From Acidimicrobiales bacterium (GTDB lineage Bacteria; Actinomycetota; Acidimicrobiia; Acidimicrobiales; Ilumatobacteraceae), in NCBI GenBank assembly GCA_030828465.1, contig JAURCL010000003.1:30231-94230 (forward strand): a stretch of DNA of 64,000 bases, given 5' to 3'. Positions 10,328-19,310 of this stretch are shown in pieces (the stretch's first letter is position 1; each line of letters starts with the position of its first letter). The notes beneath the pieces were generated by a model. The model had not been told where the DNA came from and searched no databases. It saw only the letters and a list, made by a program, of their open reading frames with translations. Made by a program: the position numbers and the translations under genes.

Positions 10328-11035
10328 ATGACCGAGACGGTCGTGTTTCCGAGAGCTCTCGCCGCGTGGGCGGTCGCCTGGGTCATCGGCGGCGGAATCC
10401 TCGGCGCGCTCGTGCTCAGCGCGCTCGGTGGTGGGTCCGGTGAGCCACTCACACCCATCCGGCTCGCCGCGGTCGCGCTCGTCAGTTGGCTCGCCCTGCT
10501 CGGAGCGGTGGTCGCCGTGGCGAGATCCGAAGGTGTCGGATGGCTCGGTGCTGTCGGTCTTGGGACCGTGCCCCGATTCCGAATCGGTGATCTGTTGGCG
10601 GTGGTCGCCGGGATCATCGCCCAGACGGTTCTGATCCCAGCGGTCTACCTCCCGCTCCGAGCCGTGTGGCCCGACACGTTCGCGCCGGATCGGTTGAGCG
10701 ACACCGCTCGCGATCTGGTCGACGCCGCCGACGGCGCCGGCATTGTGCTGCTGATCGTGGTGGTCGCCGTGGGGGCGCCGCTCGTCGAGGAGATCGTGTA
10801 TCGAGGGCTGCTGCAGCGCTCTCTCGCCGCCCGTGTCGGCGGGCCCTCGGCGATCCTGCTCGTGTCGGGGCTGTTCGCCCTGATCCATCTCCGCTGGGTG
10901 GAACTCCCCGGACTGTTCGTCGCCGGGTTGCTCTTCGGACTCTGCCTGCATCGCACCGGCCGACTCGGCACAGCGATCCTCGCTCACGCGGCGTTCAACC
11001 TGACGGGGTTGATCGCCGTGTTCGCGACCGGTTGA
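10328..11035 (+). CDS. CPBP family intramembrane glutamic endopeptidase
   Basis: The protein is 235 residues with about seven hydrophobic helices. The CPBP (CAAX protease / Abi) motifs are present: VEEIVYRGLLQ (the EExxxR motif, residues ~155-165), FALIHLRW (the FxxxH motif), and HAAFNLTG (the HxxxN motif) near the C-terminus. Members cleave prenylated proteins or act in bacteriocin self-protection. The substrate here is unknown. It lies 22 bases after DUF3499 and is probably co-transcribed. Confidence 0.85.
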   Translation: MTETVVFPRALAAWAVAWVIGGGILGALVLSALGGGSGEPLTPIRLAAVALVSWLALLGAVVAVARSEGVGWLGAVGLGTVPRFRIGDLLAVVAGIIAQTVLIPAVYLPLRAVWPDTFAPDRLSDTARDLVDAADGAGIVLLIVVVAVGAPLVEEIVYRGLLQRSLAARVGGPSAILLVSGLFALIHLRWVELPGLFVAGLLFGLCLHRTGRLGTAILAHAAFNLTGLIAVFATG

Positions 11036-11079
11036 ACTCCGGAGCGCCGCGAGCACCCCCGTGTCATGATGAACGGGTC

Positions 11080-13566
11080 ATGGATTCCCCCACCGGACCG
11101 TTCCACTCGCTGAGGGCATGGTTCGCCCGCGACTGGGATGACGCGCGCATCTGGAGATTCGCGCTCACCTCCTTCTCGCTCGTGCTCACCACGGCGATCG
11201 TCATGAACGTCGTCCACCTCAACCCGCTCAGCCCCGGATCCGATCTCATCTTCGACGACAACACGCCGACCGGGGGCGACTTCGGCGCGCATGTCTGGGG
11301 CCCGGCATTCCTCCGCGATCACCTGCTCCCGTCGTGGCGTCTCAACGGTTGGAGCATGGACTGGTACGCCGGCATGCCGGTCTACCGCTTCTACATGGTG
11401 CTGCCCGCGCTCGCGATCGTCCTCGTCGACATCGTCCTGCCCTACGGGGTGGCGATGAAATTGGTCGGCGTCATCGGGTTGATCACCTTCCCGATCTCCT
11501 GCTGGGCCTTCGGTCGTCTCGCGCGGTTCGCTTTCCCGATCCCAGAGCTCTTCGCCTTCGCGGGGCTCGCCTTCGTGCTCGATGAGAGCTTCACCATCTA
11601 CGGCGGCAACCTCAAATCGACCATGGCCGGTGAGTTCTCCTTCTCCATCGCGCTCTCCCTCGCGATGTTCGGGCTCGGCTATGTGGCGGCAGGTCTCCGC
11701 ACCGGCCGCTACCGGGTGAGAGCCTCGATCCTGATCGCTGCCGCCTGCGTGTCCCACGGCATCGTGCTGCTGTTCGTGGTGGCGGGGGCGCTGGTGTGGA
11801 CGGTGGTGTGGCTCGACCGCAAACGGTTCATGTGGGCCCTCACGGTCGGTCTGACCTCGGTGCTGCTCCTGCTCTGGTGGGCCGGCCCCTTCGTGTTGAA
11901 CCACGAGTTCATGACCGACATGAAGTACGGGCCGCGCCCTGAGGGTCTCGAGGATTCCTTCTGGGACATGTTCTTCCCGCTGACCACCGCCCTCGACTTC
12001 GTCATCACCGGTCTCGCCGTCATCGGTCTCGCCTGGTGCCTGCTCCGCCGTCATCTGGATGGGGTCGCCCTCGGCGCCCTCGGACTGGTGCTGTGCGCCG
12101 GGGTGTACGTCGCCCGCGACTCGCTGCCGGTCATCGGCCTGCTCTGGAACCCGCGGCTTCTGCCATTCGTCTACCTCGTTCGCTACCTGCTCATGATGGT
12201 CGGCGTAGCCGCGGTGCTCCGCGTCGGTTGGAACACCATCGCCGACCGTCGGGCCACCACCGAACTGGGGGTGCGCGGAGCGACGGTCAGCGGATTGATC
12301 GGAGCACTCGGGGTGTTGATCGTGGTCGGGTTCATGTACCAGGTGCTCCCTGGGGGCGGCCTGACCAGCCACAACGGTGTCACCGTGTACGGGTGGGGGC
12401 CGTTCAAGGCCACCCAATCGAATGTGCGGGCCTCGGGTGATGGTTGGGCCTCCTACAACTTCACCGGATACGAGGGTCGCGGCGCCGCCTACGCGGAGTA
12501 CCACGCGGTGGTCACCACGATGGACGACCTCGGAGCTGAGCGAGGCTGCGGGCGCGCGCTCTGGGAAAACAGCCCCGATAACGGTCAATACGGCACGACG
12601 ATGGCGCTCATGCTGTTGCCGTTCTGGACCGATGGCTGCATCGGGTCCATGGAAGCGGTCTATTTCGAGGCATCGGGCACCACGCCGTATTCATTCTTGG
12701 CCACGGCGGCCATCTCGAAGCAGTCCTCCAACCCGGTTCGCGAGCTGCGCTACGTCGACAACAACGGACCGGTCGCCGTCGACCACCTCCAAGATCTCGG
12801 CGTGCGTTACGCCATGGCGCGCACCCCCGAGGCCAAGGCCGAACTGGCCGCTCAGGCTGAACTCACCCTTGTGGCCACGTCGCCACCGTGGGCGATCTAC
12901 GAGGTTGCCGAATCTGAGATGGTCGTCGGGCTCGACCGGCAGCCGGTAGTGGTCCGCGAGCGGTCGGGCGATCAGCGCGAGCGGCATCTCGAACTCGGCA
13001 CCTCATGGTTCCAGAACCGTGGCGATTGGCCGGCGCTGCCAGCCGACGACGGTCCCGAGTCGTGGCAGCGCATCGACGCGGTCATCGATCTTGAGCGCCG
13101 TCAGGGCGAACCCGGCGAGCGGGGCCGGCGAGTGGACATCGTCGTCCCGGCCACGGGCGTCTCTGTGATCGACCTGCCCGAGGTCACGGTTTCGGATGTC
13201 AAGGTCGAACAGCAGTCGCTCTCGTTCTCGGTCGACCGGGTCGGCGTCCCGGTGCTCGTCCGCATGAGCTACTTCCCCAATTGGGAGGTGTCCGGAGCGG
13301 ACGGCCCCTATCGCGTCGCACCCAACTCGATGGTGGTCGTGCCGACGAGCGAGCGGGTCGAGCTCGCCTACGGGCGAACCGCGGTCGACTACGCGACGCT
13401 CCTCGCCACCTTGATCGGCATCGTGCTGTGTGTGGTGTGGCGTCGACGCGGCGACGTCGAGGTCGACGCGGTCGTCGGCGGTGAGCTGCCGGGACCGGCC
13501 GCGGACTCTCGCCGAATCCAGGCGATCGACACCACTGAGGCCGCCGACGCCGTCGATAGCGTCTGA
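11080..13566 (+). CDS. Large polytopic membrane protein, GT-C / PTPS-related type
   Basis: The protein is 828 residues with about 11-13 membrane helices in the first ~500. The first loop contains GGDFGAHVWGPAFLRDHLLP and WYAGMPVYRFYMVLP. This is the acidic loop pattern of GT-C glycosyltransferases and of the family annotated as 6-pyruvoyl-tetrahydropterin-synthase-related membrane proteins. The C-terminal ~330 residues are mostly soluble, with a final helix (ATLIGIVLCVVW). It lies 4 bases before manB, consistent with polyprenyl-mannose-dependent glycosylation, but donor use is inferred. A CATGAT hexamer 9 bases upstream of the ATG may be the promoter. Confidence 0.65.
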   Translation: MDSPTGPFHSLRAWFARDWDDARIWRFALTSFSLVLTTAIVMNVVHLNPLSPGSDLIFDDNTPTGGDFGAHVWGPAFLRDHLLPSWRLNGWSMDWYAGMPVYRFYMVLPALAIVLVDIVLPYGVAMKLVGVIGLITFPISCWAFGRLARFAFPIPELFAFAGLAFVLDESFTIYGGNLKSTMAGEFSFSIALSLAMFGLGYVAAGLRTGRYRVRASILIAAACVSHGIVLLFVVAGALVWTVVWLDRKRFMWALTVGLTSVLLLLWWAGPFVLNHEFMTDMKYGPRPEGLEDSFWDMFFPLTTALDFVITGLAVIGLAWCLLRRHLDGVALGALGLVLCAGVYVARDSLPVIGLLWNPRLLPFVYLVRYLLMMVGVAAVLRVGWNTIADRRATTELGVRGATVSGLIGALGVLIVVGFMYQVLPGGGLTSHNGVTVYGWGPFKATQSNVRASGDGWASYNFTGYEGRGAAYAEYHAVVTTMDDLGAERGCGRALWENSPDNGQYGTTMALMLLPFWTDGCIGSMEAVYFEASGTTPYSFLATAAISKQSSNPVRELRYVDNNGPVAVDHLQDLGVRYAMARTPEAKAELAAQAELTLVATSPPWAIYEVAESEMVVGLDRQPVVVRERSGDQRERHLELGTSWFQNRGDWPALPADDGPESWQRIDAVIDLERRQGEPGERGRRVDIVVPATGVSVIDLPEVTVSDVKVEQQSLSFSVDRVGVPVLVRMSYFPNWEVSGADGPYRVAPNSMVVVPTSERVELAYGRTAVDYATLLATLIGIVLCVVWRRRGDVEVDAVVGGELPGPAADSRRIQAIDTTEAADAVDSV

Positions 13567-13570
13567 CGCC

Positions 13571-14923
13571 ATGTCGCGCCTCGATGCGATCGTCAAGGCG
13601 TACGACGTGCGTGGCACCTACCCGGATCAGTTCGATGCCGAGGTGGCCCACGCGCTCGGTGTCGCCTTCGCCGACATCGTGGAGGGCGACACGGTCGTGG
13701 TCGGCCGCGATATGCGTCCGAGCGGCCCCGAACTGGTCGCCGCCTTCGGTGACGGCCTCCGTCGACGGGGCATCGACGTCATCGACCTCGGTCTGGTCTC
13801 CACCGACCTCCTCTACTTCGCCTCCGGCTCCCTCGGCCTGCCCGGCGCCGTGTTCACCGCCTCGCACAATCCAGCCGGGTACAACGGCGCGAAGTTCTGC
13901 CGAGCCGGAGCCCTCCCGATCGGCATCGAGTCGGGTCTCGCCGACATCCGCGACCGAGCCGCACAGGTGCTCGCCGGCGAGGTCGTCACCGAAGCGAAGC
14001 GCCCCGGATCGCTCAGCGAGCGCTCGCTTCTCGACGGCTTCGTGGAACATGTGCTCTCCTTCGTCGACGTCCCCGCGATCCGGCCGATGCGAGTGGTCGC
14101 CGACACCGCCAATGGCATGGGCGGACTCGTTGTGCCAGCCGTCTTCGAGCGGCTCCCCATGATCGAGCTCGAGGTGATGTTCGGCGAACTCGACGGCACC
14201 TTCCCGAACCATCCCGCCGATCCACTTCAGCCGGCCAACCAGCGCGATCTGCGCGCACGGGTCACGGCCGGCTCGTTCGACCTCGGACTTGCCTTCGACG
14301 GAGATGCCGACCGGGTGTTCATGGTCGACGAGACCGGCAACGGACTGAGCGGCTCGACGACGACGGCGATCCTCGCCGCGGCCATCCTGCGCGACCGTCC
14401 GGGCGCGACCGTGCTCCACAACCTGATCTGCTCGCGCGCGGTCCCCGAGGCGATCGCCGAGCACGGCGGCGTGCCGGTTCGCACCCGCGTCGGCCACTCC
14501 TACATCAAGCAAGTGATGGCCGAGACCGGAGCGGTGTTCGGCGGCGAGCACTCCGCCCACTACTACTTCGCGGACAACTTCCGCGCCGACAGCGGTCTCA
14601 TCGCCTCGCTCGTGCTCATTGGCGAGATGAGCCGCTCGGAGCAGTCGCTCTCCAGTCTTCGCGCCCCATTCGAGCGCTACGCGGCAAGCGGCGAGATCAA
14701 CACCGAGGTCGACGACCAAGAGCAGGTCCTCGAAGCGGTCCGCGCCCGCTACTCCTCGTGCCACCAAGACGACCTCGACGGGCTCACCGTCGACGGTGGC
14801 GATTGGTGGTTCAACCTCCGGGCCTCCAACACCGAGCCGCTCTTGCGGCTCAACCTCGAAGCCGCCGATCGGACGGCCTGTGATGACCGGGTGGCCGAGG
14901 TGCTTGCCCTCATCGCGGGATGA
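13571..14923 (+). CDS. manB: Phosphomannomutase / phosphoglucomutase
   Basis: The protein is 450 residues of the alpha-D-phosphohexomutase family. It interconverts mannose-6-phosphate and mannose-1-phosphate, supplying GDP-mannose for Gmd and mannosyltransferases. Motifs in order: TASHNPAGYNG with the catalytic phosphoserine (~residue 97), the metal loop DGDADR (~245), the sugar-binding GGEHSAH (~325), and the phosphate-binding RASNTEP near the C-terminus. The start is the ATG 4 bases after the upstream stop. The order manB then Trm112 is conserved in actinobacteria. Confidence 0.93.
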   Translation: MSRLDAIVKAYDVRGTYPDQFDAEVAHALGVAFADIVEGDTVVVGRDMRPSGPELVAAFGDGLRRRGIDVIDLGLVSTDLLYFASGSLGLPGAVFTASHNPAGYNGAKFCRAGALPIGIESGLADIRDRAAQVLAGEVVTEAKRPGSLSERSLLDGFVEHVLSFVDVPAIRPMRVVADTANGMGGLVVPAVFERLPMIELEVMFGELDGTFPNHPADPLQPANQRDLRARVTAGSFDLGLAFDGDADRVFMVDETGNGLSGSTTTAILAAAILRDRPGATVLHNLICSRAVPEAIAEHGGVPVRTRVGHSYIKQVMAETGAVFGGEHSAHYYFADNFRADSGLIASLVLIGEMSRSEQSLSSLRAPFERYAASGEINTEVDDQEQVLEAVRARYSSCHQDDLDGLTVDGGDWWFNLRASNTEPLLRLNLEAADRTACDDRVAEVLALIAG

Positions 14924-14961
14924 CATCGCCTGATGACCCTCGGAGCGGGCAGACTGGCGTC

Positions 14962-15186
14962 ATGAGCGACACCGGCGAACGCCTCGACCCGATGCTCCTC
15001 GAGATCCTCGTCTGTCCCGAGGACAAGGGCGAACTCGACTACCTGCCCGAGGAAGGCATCTTGCTCAACCGTCGGCTCAGCCGCACCTACGCGGTTCGAG
15101 GGGGCATTCCAGTGATGCTCATCGAGGAGTCGACCACGGTCGACGAGGCCGAACTGGCTCGCCTCATCGCTCTCGCCGACTCCTGA
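14962..15186 (+). CDS. Trm112 family protein
   Basis: The protein is 74 residues: LDPMLLEILVCPEDKGELDY, then RTYAVRGGIPVMLIEEST, the typical Trm112/YcaR layout. The usual second Cys of the CPxC knuckle is Asp (CPED), so zinc binding may be altered or lost. Eukaryotic Trm112 activates methyltransferases; bacterial roles are less clear. It follows manB as in many actinobacteria. A CAGACT hexamer 6 bases before the ATG may be its own promoter. Confidence 0.88.
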   Translation: MSDTGERLDPMLLEILVCPEDKGELDYLPEEGILLNRRLSRTYAVRGGIPVMLIEESTTVDEAELARLIALADS

Positions 15187-15198
15187 CCGACCCGACCC

Positions 15199-16554
15199 GT
15201 GAGGCACGCCCCACGACTCCCGGCCGCCCTCGCGACGCTGGCCGCCATTGCCACCACCGTGGCGATCGTCCAGGTCGCACCCCTCGGGACTGAACCCTCG
15301 GCGCTCGCAGCGGCCTCGCTCGGCGCTGGTGGTGAGTACCACCCGGTGACGCCAGCCCGGGTGTTCGACTCCCGCGCGGGAGCGGCGCCGGCGACGGCCC
15401 CCGGCGGGGGAGAGGTGACCGTGCCGATCGTCGGCCTCGGCGGTCTGCCCAGTGACGCCGGACGGGTGCTCGCGGTCGCCGTCTCAATCACCGTGGTCCA
15501 GCCGACCGCATCCGGTTACCTGAGCGTTCGCGGGGCCGGAGAACCCGACCGCGGTGGTTCGGTCGTCAACTTCACCGCGGGGCGAGATGTGCCGAACTCA
15601 GCCATCGTGCGTCCCGGTGCGGGAGGCGCGCTCACGCTCCGGCTCGTGACCCCCGCCGGGCCCGGCTCGGCGCATGTGCTGGTCGACGTGTTCGGCTGGT
15701 TCTCGACCTCCAGCCACGATGTGCGGGGAGCCCGATTGGTCCCGGTGGAGCCGTTCCGCGCGGCCGACACCCGCCAAGGGCGTGGAGCCGTCACCGCGGG
15801 AACCTCGCTCGCCGTCGCGATCCGCGGAGCCGGTTCCGTGCCCGCCTCGGCTGAGGTGGTGGGAGCGGTGGTGAACATCACGGGAGTGAACACCGGGCCT
15901 GGCAACCGCTCGACCTACCTCTCCGCCTTGCCGAGTCCTCCCGGCGCGCCGCCGGCGACCAGCAACCTCAATCTGTCGCCTGGTGAGGTGAAGCCGGTCC
16001 TCGCGGTGGTGCCGGTCGGAGCCGACGGTTCGATCCACATCTACAACGCGGCGGGCGCGACCGATGTGCTCGTCGACGTGACCGGCTACCTGCTCGCCGG
16101 TGTCGACGCGTCGACCCGGTCGGGTCGAGTGGTGCCGCTCTCCTCGCCCGTCCGCCTCATCGACACCCGGTCGCCGGCCTGGGGCGACGCCCCGCTCTCG
16201 GCCTCCGGCCGTCGCGACTTCAGCTTCGGCGGGTTCGTCGCTGACGTCGCGCTCGGTGGTGAGCCGATCGGCGCGCAGTCGGCGGTGCTCGGGAACCTGA
16301 CCGCCACGGGCCTTCGAGGTGACCCGACCTCGGCGGGAGCGTCGAGCTATCTGAGCGCCTATCCGAGTCCGGTCGGTGTCGACCGGCCACCGCAGGTGTC
16401 GTCGGTGAACATCACCGCCGGCCTCGACGTGCCCAATCTGGCGCTCCTTCGCTACGGCGGGCCTGCTGAGGATCCGCACCGGGTGCGCTTCTTCAACGCC
16501 TTCGGCCAGCTCGATCACCTCTTCGACGCCAGCGCCGTCGTGCTCTCCGACTGA
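15199..16554 (+). CDS. Secreted protein with three tandem beta-rich repeats
   Basis: The protein is 451 residues with a Sec-type signal peptide (hydrophobic residues ~8-30, likely cut near ALAAA). The mature part has three repeats of about 130-145 residues. Each begins with a P-x-R-x-x-D(S/T)R motif (PARVFDSR, EPFRAADTRQ, SPVRLIDTR). Each then has an S-x-(V/L)N(F/L/I) core and ends with an I/V-DV-x-G(Y/W)-like strand (HVLVDVFGWF, DVLVDVTGYL, final copy degenerate). Such repeats are common in secreted actinobacterial proteins with cell-wall hydrolase or unknown roles. No catalytic domain is attached here. It starts with GTG 12 bases after the Trm112 stop. Confidence 0.8.
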   Translation: MRHAPRLPAALATLAAIATTVAIVQVAPLGTEPSALAAASLGAGGEYHPVTPARVFDSRAGAAPATAPGGGEVTVPIVGLGGLPSDAGRVLAVAVSITVVQPTASGYLSVRGAGEPDRGGSVVNFTAGRDVPNSAIVRPGAGGALTLRLVTPAGPGSAHVLVDVFGWFSTSSHDVRGARLVPVEPFRAADTRQGRGAVTAGTSLAVAIRGAGSVPASAEVVGAVVNITGVNTGPGNRSTYLSALPSPPGAPPATSNLNLSPGEVKPVLAVVPVGADGSIHIYNAAGATDVLVDVTGYLLAGVDASTRSGRVVPLSSPVRLIDTRSPAWGDAPLSASGRRDFSFGGFVADVALGGEPIGAQSAVLGNLTATGLRGDPTSAGASSYLSAYPSPVGVDRPPQVSSVNITAGLDVPNLALLRYGGPAEDPHRVRFFNAFGQLDHLFDASAVVLSD

Positions 16555-16562
16555 TCGAGCGG

Positions 16563-16784
16563 TCACCTCCCGCCTCGCTCAGTCATGGCGACCCCGCCGC
16601 CGGTGTGCGCTGAGCAGGTGGGTGGACCGGTGACGGGCACCAGCGTCGTGACCCGCCGTCCGCACCGAGGGCATTCCCAGTCGATGGGTCGCCGGGGTGG
16701 ACGGCGCCGGCCGCCTCGTCGAGCGGCAGGGCGTCCGGCGGGACGTCGCGATGGGGTGGTTCGAGAGGTGCGTCGAGTGCTCAT
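16563..16784 (-). CDS. Small Arg-rich protein with a zinc-ribbon-like tail
   Basis: This 73-residue open frame has a very basic N-terminal half ([20 protein letters not shown]). It then has [19 protein letters not shown] and PPTCSAH, giving C-x2-C ... C-x2-H, a plausible zinc knuckle. The gene is convergent with the secreted-repeat gene. Support is limited to this Cys/His pattern and a weak GGAAAAG ribosome-binding site. A chance open frame in GC-rich DNA remains possible. Confidence 0.5.
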   Translation of the reverse strand: MSTRRTSRTTPSRRPAGRPAARRGGRRRPPRRPIDWECPRCGRRVTTLVPVTGPPTCSAHTGGGVAMTERGGR

Positions 16785-16846
16785 GCTTTTCCAGCGGTAG
16801 CGGTCCGTCGCGGTGTTCGCAAGCCATTCGGGCGTCGGTCCAGCAG

Positions 16847-16863
16847 TTACCCCTACGGGGTAA
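16847..16863. promoter_or_regulatory. Perfect palindrome overlapping the ahcY promoter, candidate operator
   Basis: TTACCCCTACGGGGTAA has two perfect 7-base arms around a 3-base centre. It ends 26 bases upstream of the -10 hexamer of ahcY, over or next to the -35 region. That is a typical place for a repressor or activator dimer. It is followed by A residues, not T, so it is not a forward terminator. Confidence 0.5.
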
Positions 16864-16889
16864 AAAATCCTTCTCCAGCGGGGTTTCGG

Positions 16890-16895
16890 TAGGGT
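16890..16895 (+). promoter_or_regulatory. -10 element of ahcY
   Basis: TAGGGT predicts a transcript starting near 16902, with a leader of about 128 bases before the ahcY ATG. The -35 is not recognisable. Confidence 0.45.
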
Positions 16896-16901
16896 GTGGC
16901 G

Positions 16902-17029
16902 ACGGCGGGCTGACAGATCGGTGCCAGCAGGCCCCGGCCCGTAACTCCACTAACCGAACCGGCCGCGAGCGTCGTCTCGCGAGCCGGCAACCGTCCGATC
17001 CCGCGATCGGATCACCCGAGGAGCCCGCC
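16902..17029 (+). ncRNA. Structured 5' leader of ahcY, unclassified
   Basis: The ~128-base leader contains two strong hairpins. At 16959-16987 an 11-bp stem (CCGGCCGCGAG against CTCGCG-A-GCCGG, one bulged A) has a 6-base loop. At 16994-17011, TCCGATC/GATCGGA closes a CCGC loop. GGCAACC links them, as in the core of SAM-type aptamers. The downstream hallmark (AAGGUGC) and a closing P1 helix are missing. A GAGGAG ribosome-binding site (17018-17023) follows the last hairpin. It may be a regulatory leader, but the ligand is unknown. Confidence 0.4.
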
Positions 17030-18490
17030 ATGAGCACCACTGAGACCCGTATCTCCGCCGACCGCGACTTCCGCGTCGCTGACATCTCTCTCGCCCCGTT
17101 CGGCCGCAAGGAGATGCTCCTCGCCGAACATGAGATGCCCGGTCTCATGGCGATCCGCCGCGAGTTCGGCGCCTCGAAACCGTTGGCCGGGGCCCGCATC
17201 TCGGGATCGCTCCATATGACGGTTCAGACGGCCGTGCTCATCGAGACGCTCACAGCGCTCGGAGCTGAAGTGCGTTGGGCCTCCTGCAACATCTTTTCCA
17301 CCCAGGATCACGCCGCTGCCGCGGTCGTCGTCGGCCCCGACGGCACCGAGGACGACCCTCAGGGTGTCCCCGTGTTCGCCTGGAAAGGCGAGACCCTCGA
17401 GGAGTACTGGTGGTGCACCGAGCAGATGATGACGTGGGAGGGCTACGACGGCCCGAACATGATCCTCGACGATGGCGGTGACGCCACCCTGCTGCTCCAC
17501 AAGGGTGTCGAGTACGAGCGCGAGGGCAAAGTGCCCGATCCCACTGAGGCCGGCAACGCCGAGCTCGCCATCATCCTCGGACTGCTCCAGCGCACCCTCA
17601 AGTCCGATCCGTCAAAGTGGACGCGGATGGCGGCGCACATCAAGGGGGTCACCGAGGAGACCACGACCGGGGTCAAGCGCCTCTACAAGATGGCTGCCGA
17701 CGGCGATTTGCTCTTCCCGGCCATCAACGTGAACGACTCGGTGACCAAGTCGAAGTTCGACAACCTCTACGGGTGCCGCCACTCGCTCGTCGACGCGATC
17801 AGCCGCGGCACCGACGTGATGCTCGGCGGCAAGGTCGCTGTGGTGTGCGGCTACGGCGACGTCGGCAAGGGCTGCGTGCAGTCGCTGCGCGGACAGGGCG
17901 CCCGGGTGATCGTCACCGAGATCGACCCGATCAACGCCCTCCAGGCCGCGATGGAAGGGCTCGAGGTGCGACCGCTCGAGGAGGTCGTCGCGACCGCCGA
18001 CCTGTTCGTGACCGCCACCGGCAACGCCGACATCGTCACGGTCGATCACATGCATCGGATGAAGCACAACGCGATCGTGTGCAATATCGGTCACTTCGAC
18101 AACGAGATCGACATGGCCGGCCTCGCTCGCTCGGGCGCGGTGCGCGACGAGCTGAAGCCCGGCACGGATGTGTGGCGTTTCGAAGACGGCCACCAGGTGA
18201 TCGTGCTCGCCGAGGGGCGTCTCGTGAACCTCGGTTGTGCCACCGGTCATCCGAGCTTCGTGATGAGTTGCTCGTTCTCCAATCAGGTCATCGCTCAGAT
18301 CGAGCTCTTCAACCATCCGGAGAACTACCCCCTCGGCGTCTACGTGCTCCCGAAGCATCTCGACGAGAAGGTCGCCCGGCTTCACCTCGAGGCCCTCGGG
18401 GTGCGGCTCACGAAGCTCTCCGACGAGCAGGCGGAGTACCTCGGCGTGGAGCCCTCGGGGCCGTTCAAGCCCGAGCACTACCGCTACTGA
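17030..18490 (+). CDS. ahcY: Adenosylhomocysteinase
   Basis: The protein is 486 residues. It hydrolyses S-adenosylhomocysteine to homocysteine and adenosine, relieving product inhibition of methyltransferases. Visible features are the substrate-domain start [21 protein letters not shown], the NAD-binding Rossmann loop [17 protein letters not shown] before it, [11 protein letters not shown], and the C-terminal KPEHYRY that closes the cofactor site of the neighbouring subunit. The extra loop near residues 140-180 is as in other bacterial long forms. The ATG is preceded by GAGGAG. The gene has its own promoter and a structured leader. Confidence 0.97.
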   Translation: MSTTETRISADRDFRVADISLAPFGRKEMLLAEHEMPGLMAIRREFGASKPLAGARISGSLHMTVQTAVLIETLTALGAEVRWASCNIFSTQDHAAAAVVVGPDGTEDDPQGVPVFAWKGETLEEYWWCTEQMMTWEGYDGPNMILDDGGDATLLLHKGVEYEREGKVPDPTEAGNAELAIILGLLQRTLKSDPSKWTRMAAHIKGVTEETTTGVKRLYKMAADGDLLFPAINVNDSVTKSKFDNLYGCRHSLVDAISRGTDVMLGGKVAVVCGYGDVGKGCVQSLRGQGARVIVTEIDPINALQAAMEGLEVRPLEEVVATADLFVTATGNADIVTVDHMHRMKHNAIVCNIGHFDNEIDMAGLARSGAVRDELKPGTDVWRFEDGHQVIVLAEGRLVNLGCATGHPSFVMSCSFSNQVIAQIELFNHPENYPLGVYVLPKHLDEKVARLHLEALGVRLTKLSDEQAEYLGVEPSGPFKPEHYRY

Positions 18491-18546
18491 TCATCCGGCG
18501 GCCTTCCGGGTCGGCGTCACGTGGGGGGGGTGTCACACCCCTGTCG

Positions 18547-18552
18547 CAGACT
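18547..18552 (+). promoter_or_regulatory. -10 element of comF
   Basis: CAGACT, 6 bases before the ATG at 18559, which selects this start. The -10 has C in place of the first T. Confidence 0.4.
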
Positions 18553-18558
18553 GAACGC

Positions 18559-19281
18559 ATGTTCGATCGCGTCTCAGGTACACCGGTTGTCGCCACCTCA
18601 CGTGCTCGCCGCGGTTCGGTCTGTCTGCGTCGCGTGTTGGCGCGGGTGTTCTCGGTGCGGTGTGCCGGTTGCGACGCACCCGGCACACCCATCTGTCGCA
18701 CCTGTCGGTTTGCTCTGCTGGCGAGCCCGCCTCAGCGGCCGGGTGTGCTGCTGGCGGTCCCGTTCACCGGTCGGGCGCGGCGCGTGGTGCTCGGCTTCAA
18801 GTTCCACAATCGCCGCGCGGTGGCGGGACATCTCGCGGGTCTGGTGCGCCGACGGCTCGAGCAGGTCGGTGTGCGTCCCGGCATCGACATCGACGTGGTC
18901 ACTTGGGCGCCGACTGGTGACGCCCGTCGACGCGAGCGCGGCTTCGACCAGGCCGAGCTGATCGCCCGGCATCTGGCCCGTCAACTCGGCCTTCCCTGCC
19001 GGCGCCTCCTCATCCGCGAGGAGTCCTCCGGCCCGCAATCGGGGCGCTCCCGCGCCGAGCGGCTTCGCGCTCCTGGTTTCCGAGCCCGGCTCGACCGACC
19101 GGGGCGCTCGGTGCTCCTCGTCGACGATGTCGCCACCACGGGTGCCACGCTCGGCTCGGCTTCGGCGGCCCTGCGATCGGTCGGGGCGAGCGATGTGTTC
19201 TCGGTCGCTGTGGCGGGCACCCCGGTGCGCACCCGACGCCGGCCCACCGGGCACCGTCGCCCCCTTCGTCAGGCGGCGTAA
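18559..19281 (+). CDS. ComF family phosphoribosyltransferase-like protein
   Basis: The protein is 240 residues. A zinc knuckle CAGCDAPGTPICRTC lies near residues 35-50. A type I PRTase domain follows, ending with the PRPP-binding loop VLLVDDVATTGAT near residue 195. The pattern RRRERGFDQAELIARHLAR is also typical of ComF. ComF proteins are linked to DNA uptake and possibly nucleotide salvage. Their reaction is not firmly known. In most actinobacteria comF is followed by hpf and then secA; here secA comes directly after it. Confidence 0.87.
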   Translation: MFDRVSGTPVVATSRARRGSVCLRRVLARVFSVRCAGCDAPGTPICRTCRFALLASPPQRPGVLLAVPFTGRARRVVLGFKFHNRRAVAGHLAGLVRRRLEQVGVRPGIDIDVVTWAPTGDARRRERGFDQAELIARHLARQLGLPCRRLLIREESSGPQSGRSRAERLRAPGFRARLDRPGRSVLLVDDVATTGATLGSASAALRSVGASDVFSVAVAGTPVRTRRRPTGHRRPLRQAA

Positions 19282-19310
19282 TCGTCGGGGAGCCAGCCGA
19301 GCCCCGCCGG

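Noticed and set aside
10984..12588. Long minus-strand frame opposite the GT-C-like membrane protein
   Set aside because: Composition is dominated by Glu, His and Gly without any domain; the plus strand gives a proper membrane protein.
13199..14926. Minus-strand frame of 575 codons opposite manB
   Set aside because: ManB motifs on the plus strand are complete; the antisense frame is a codon-bias shadow.
17011..17060. SAH riboswitch suggested by CCGAGGAGC before ahcY
   Set aside because: The match is just the ribosome-binding site; the rest of the SAH consensus is absent.
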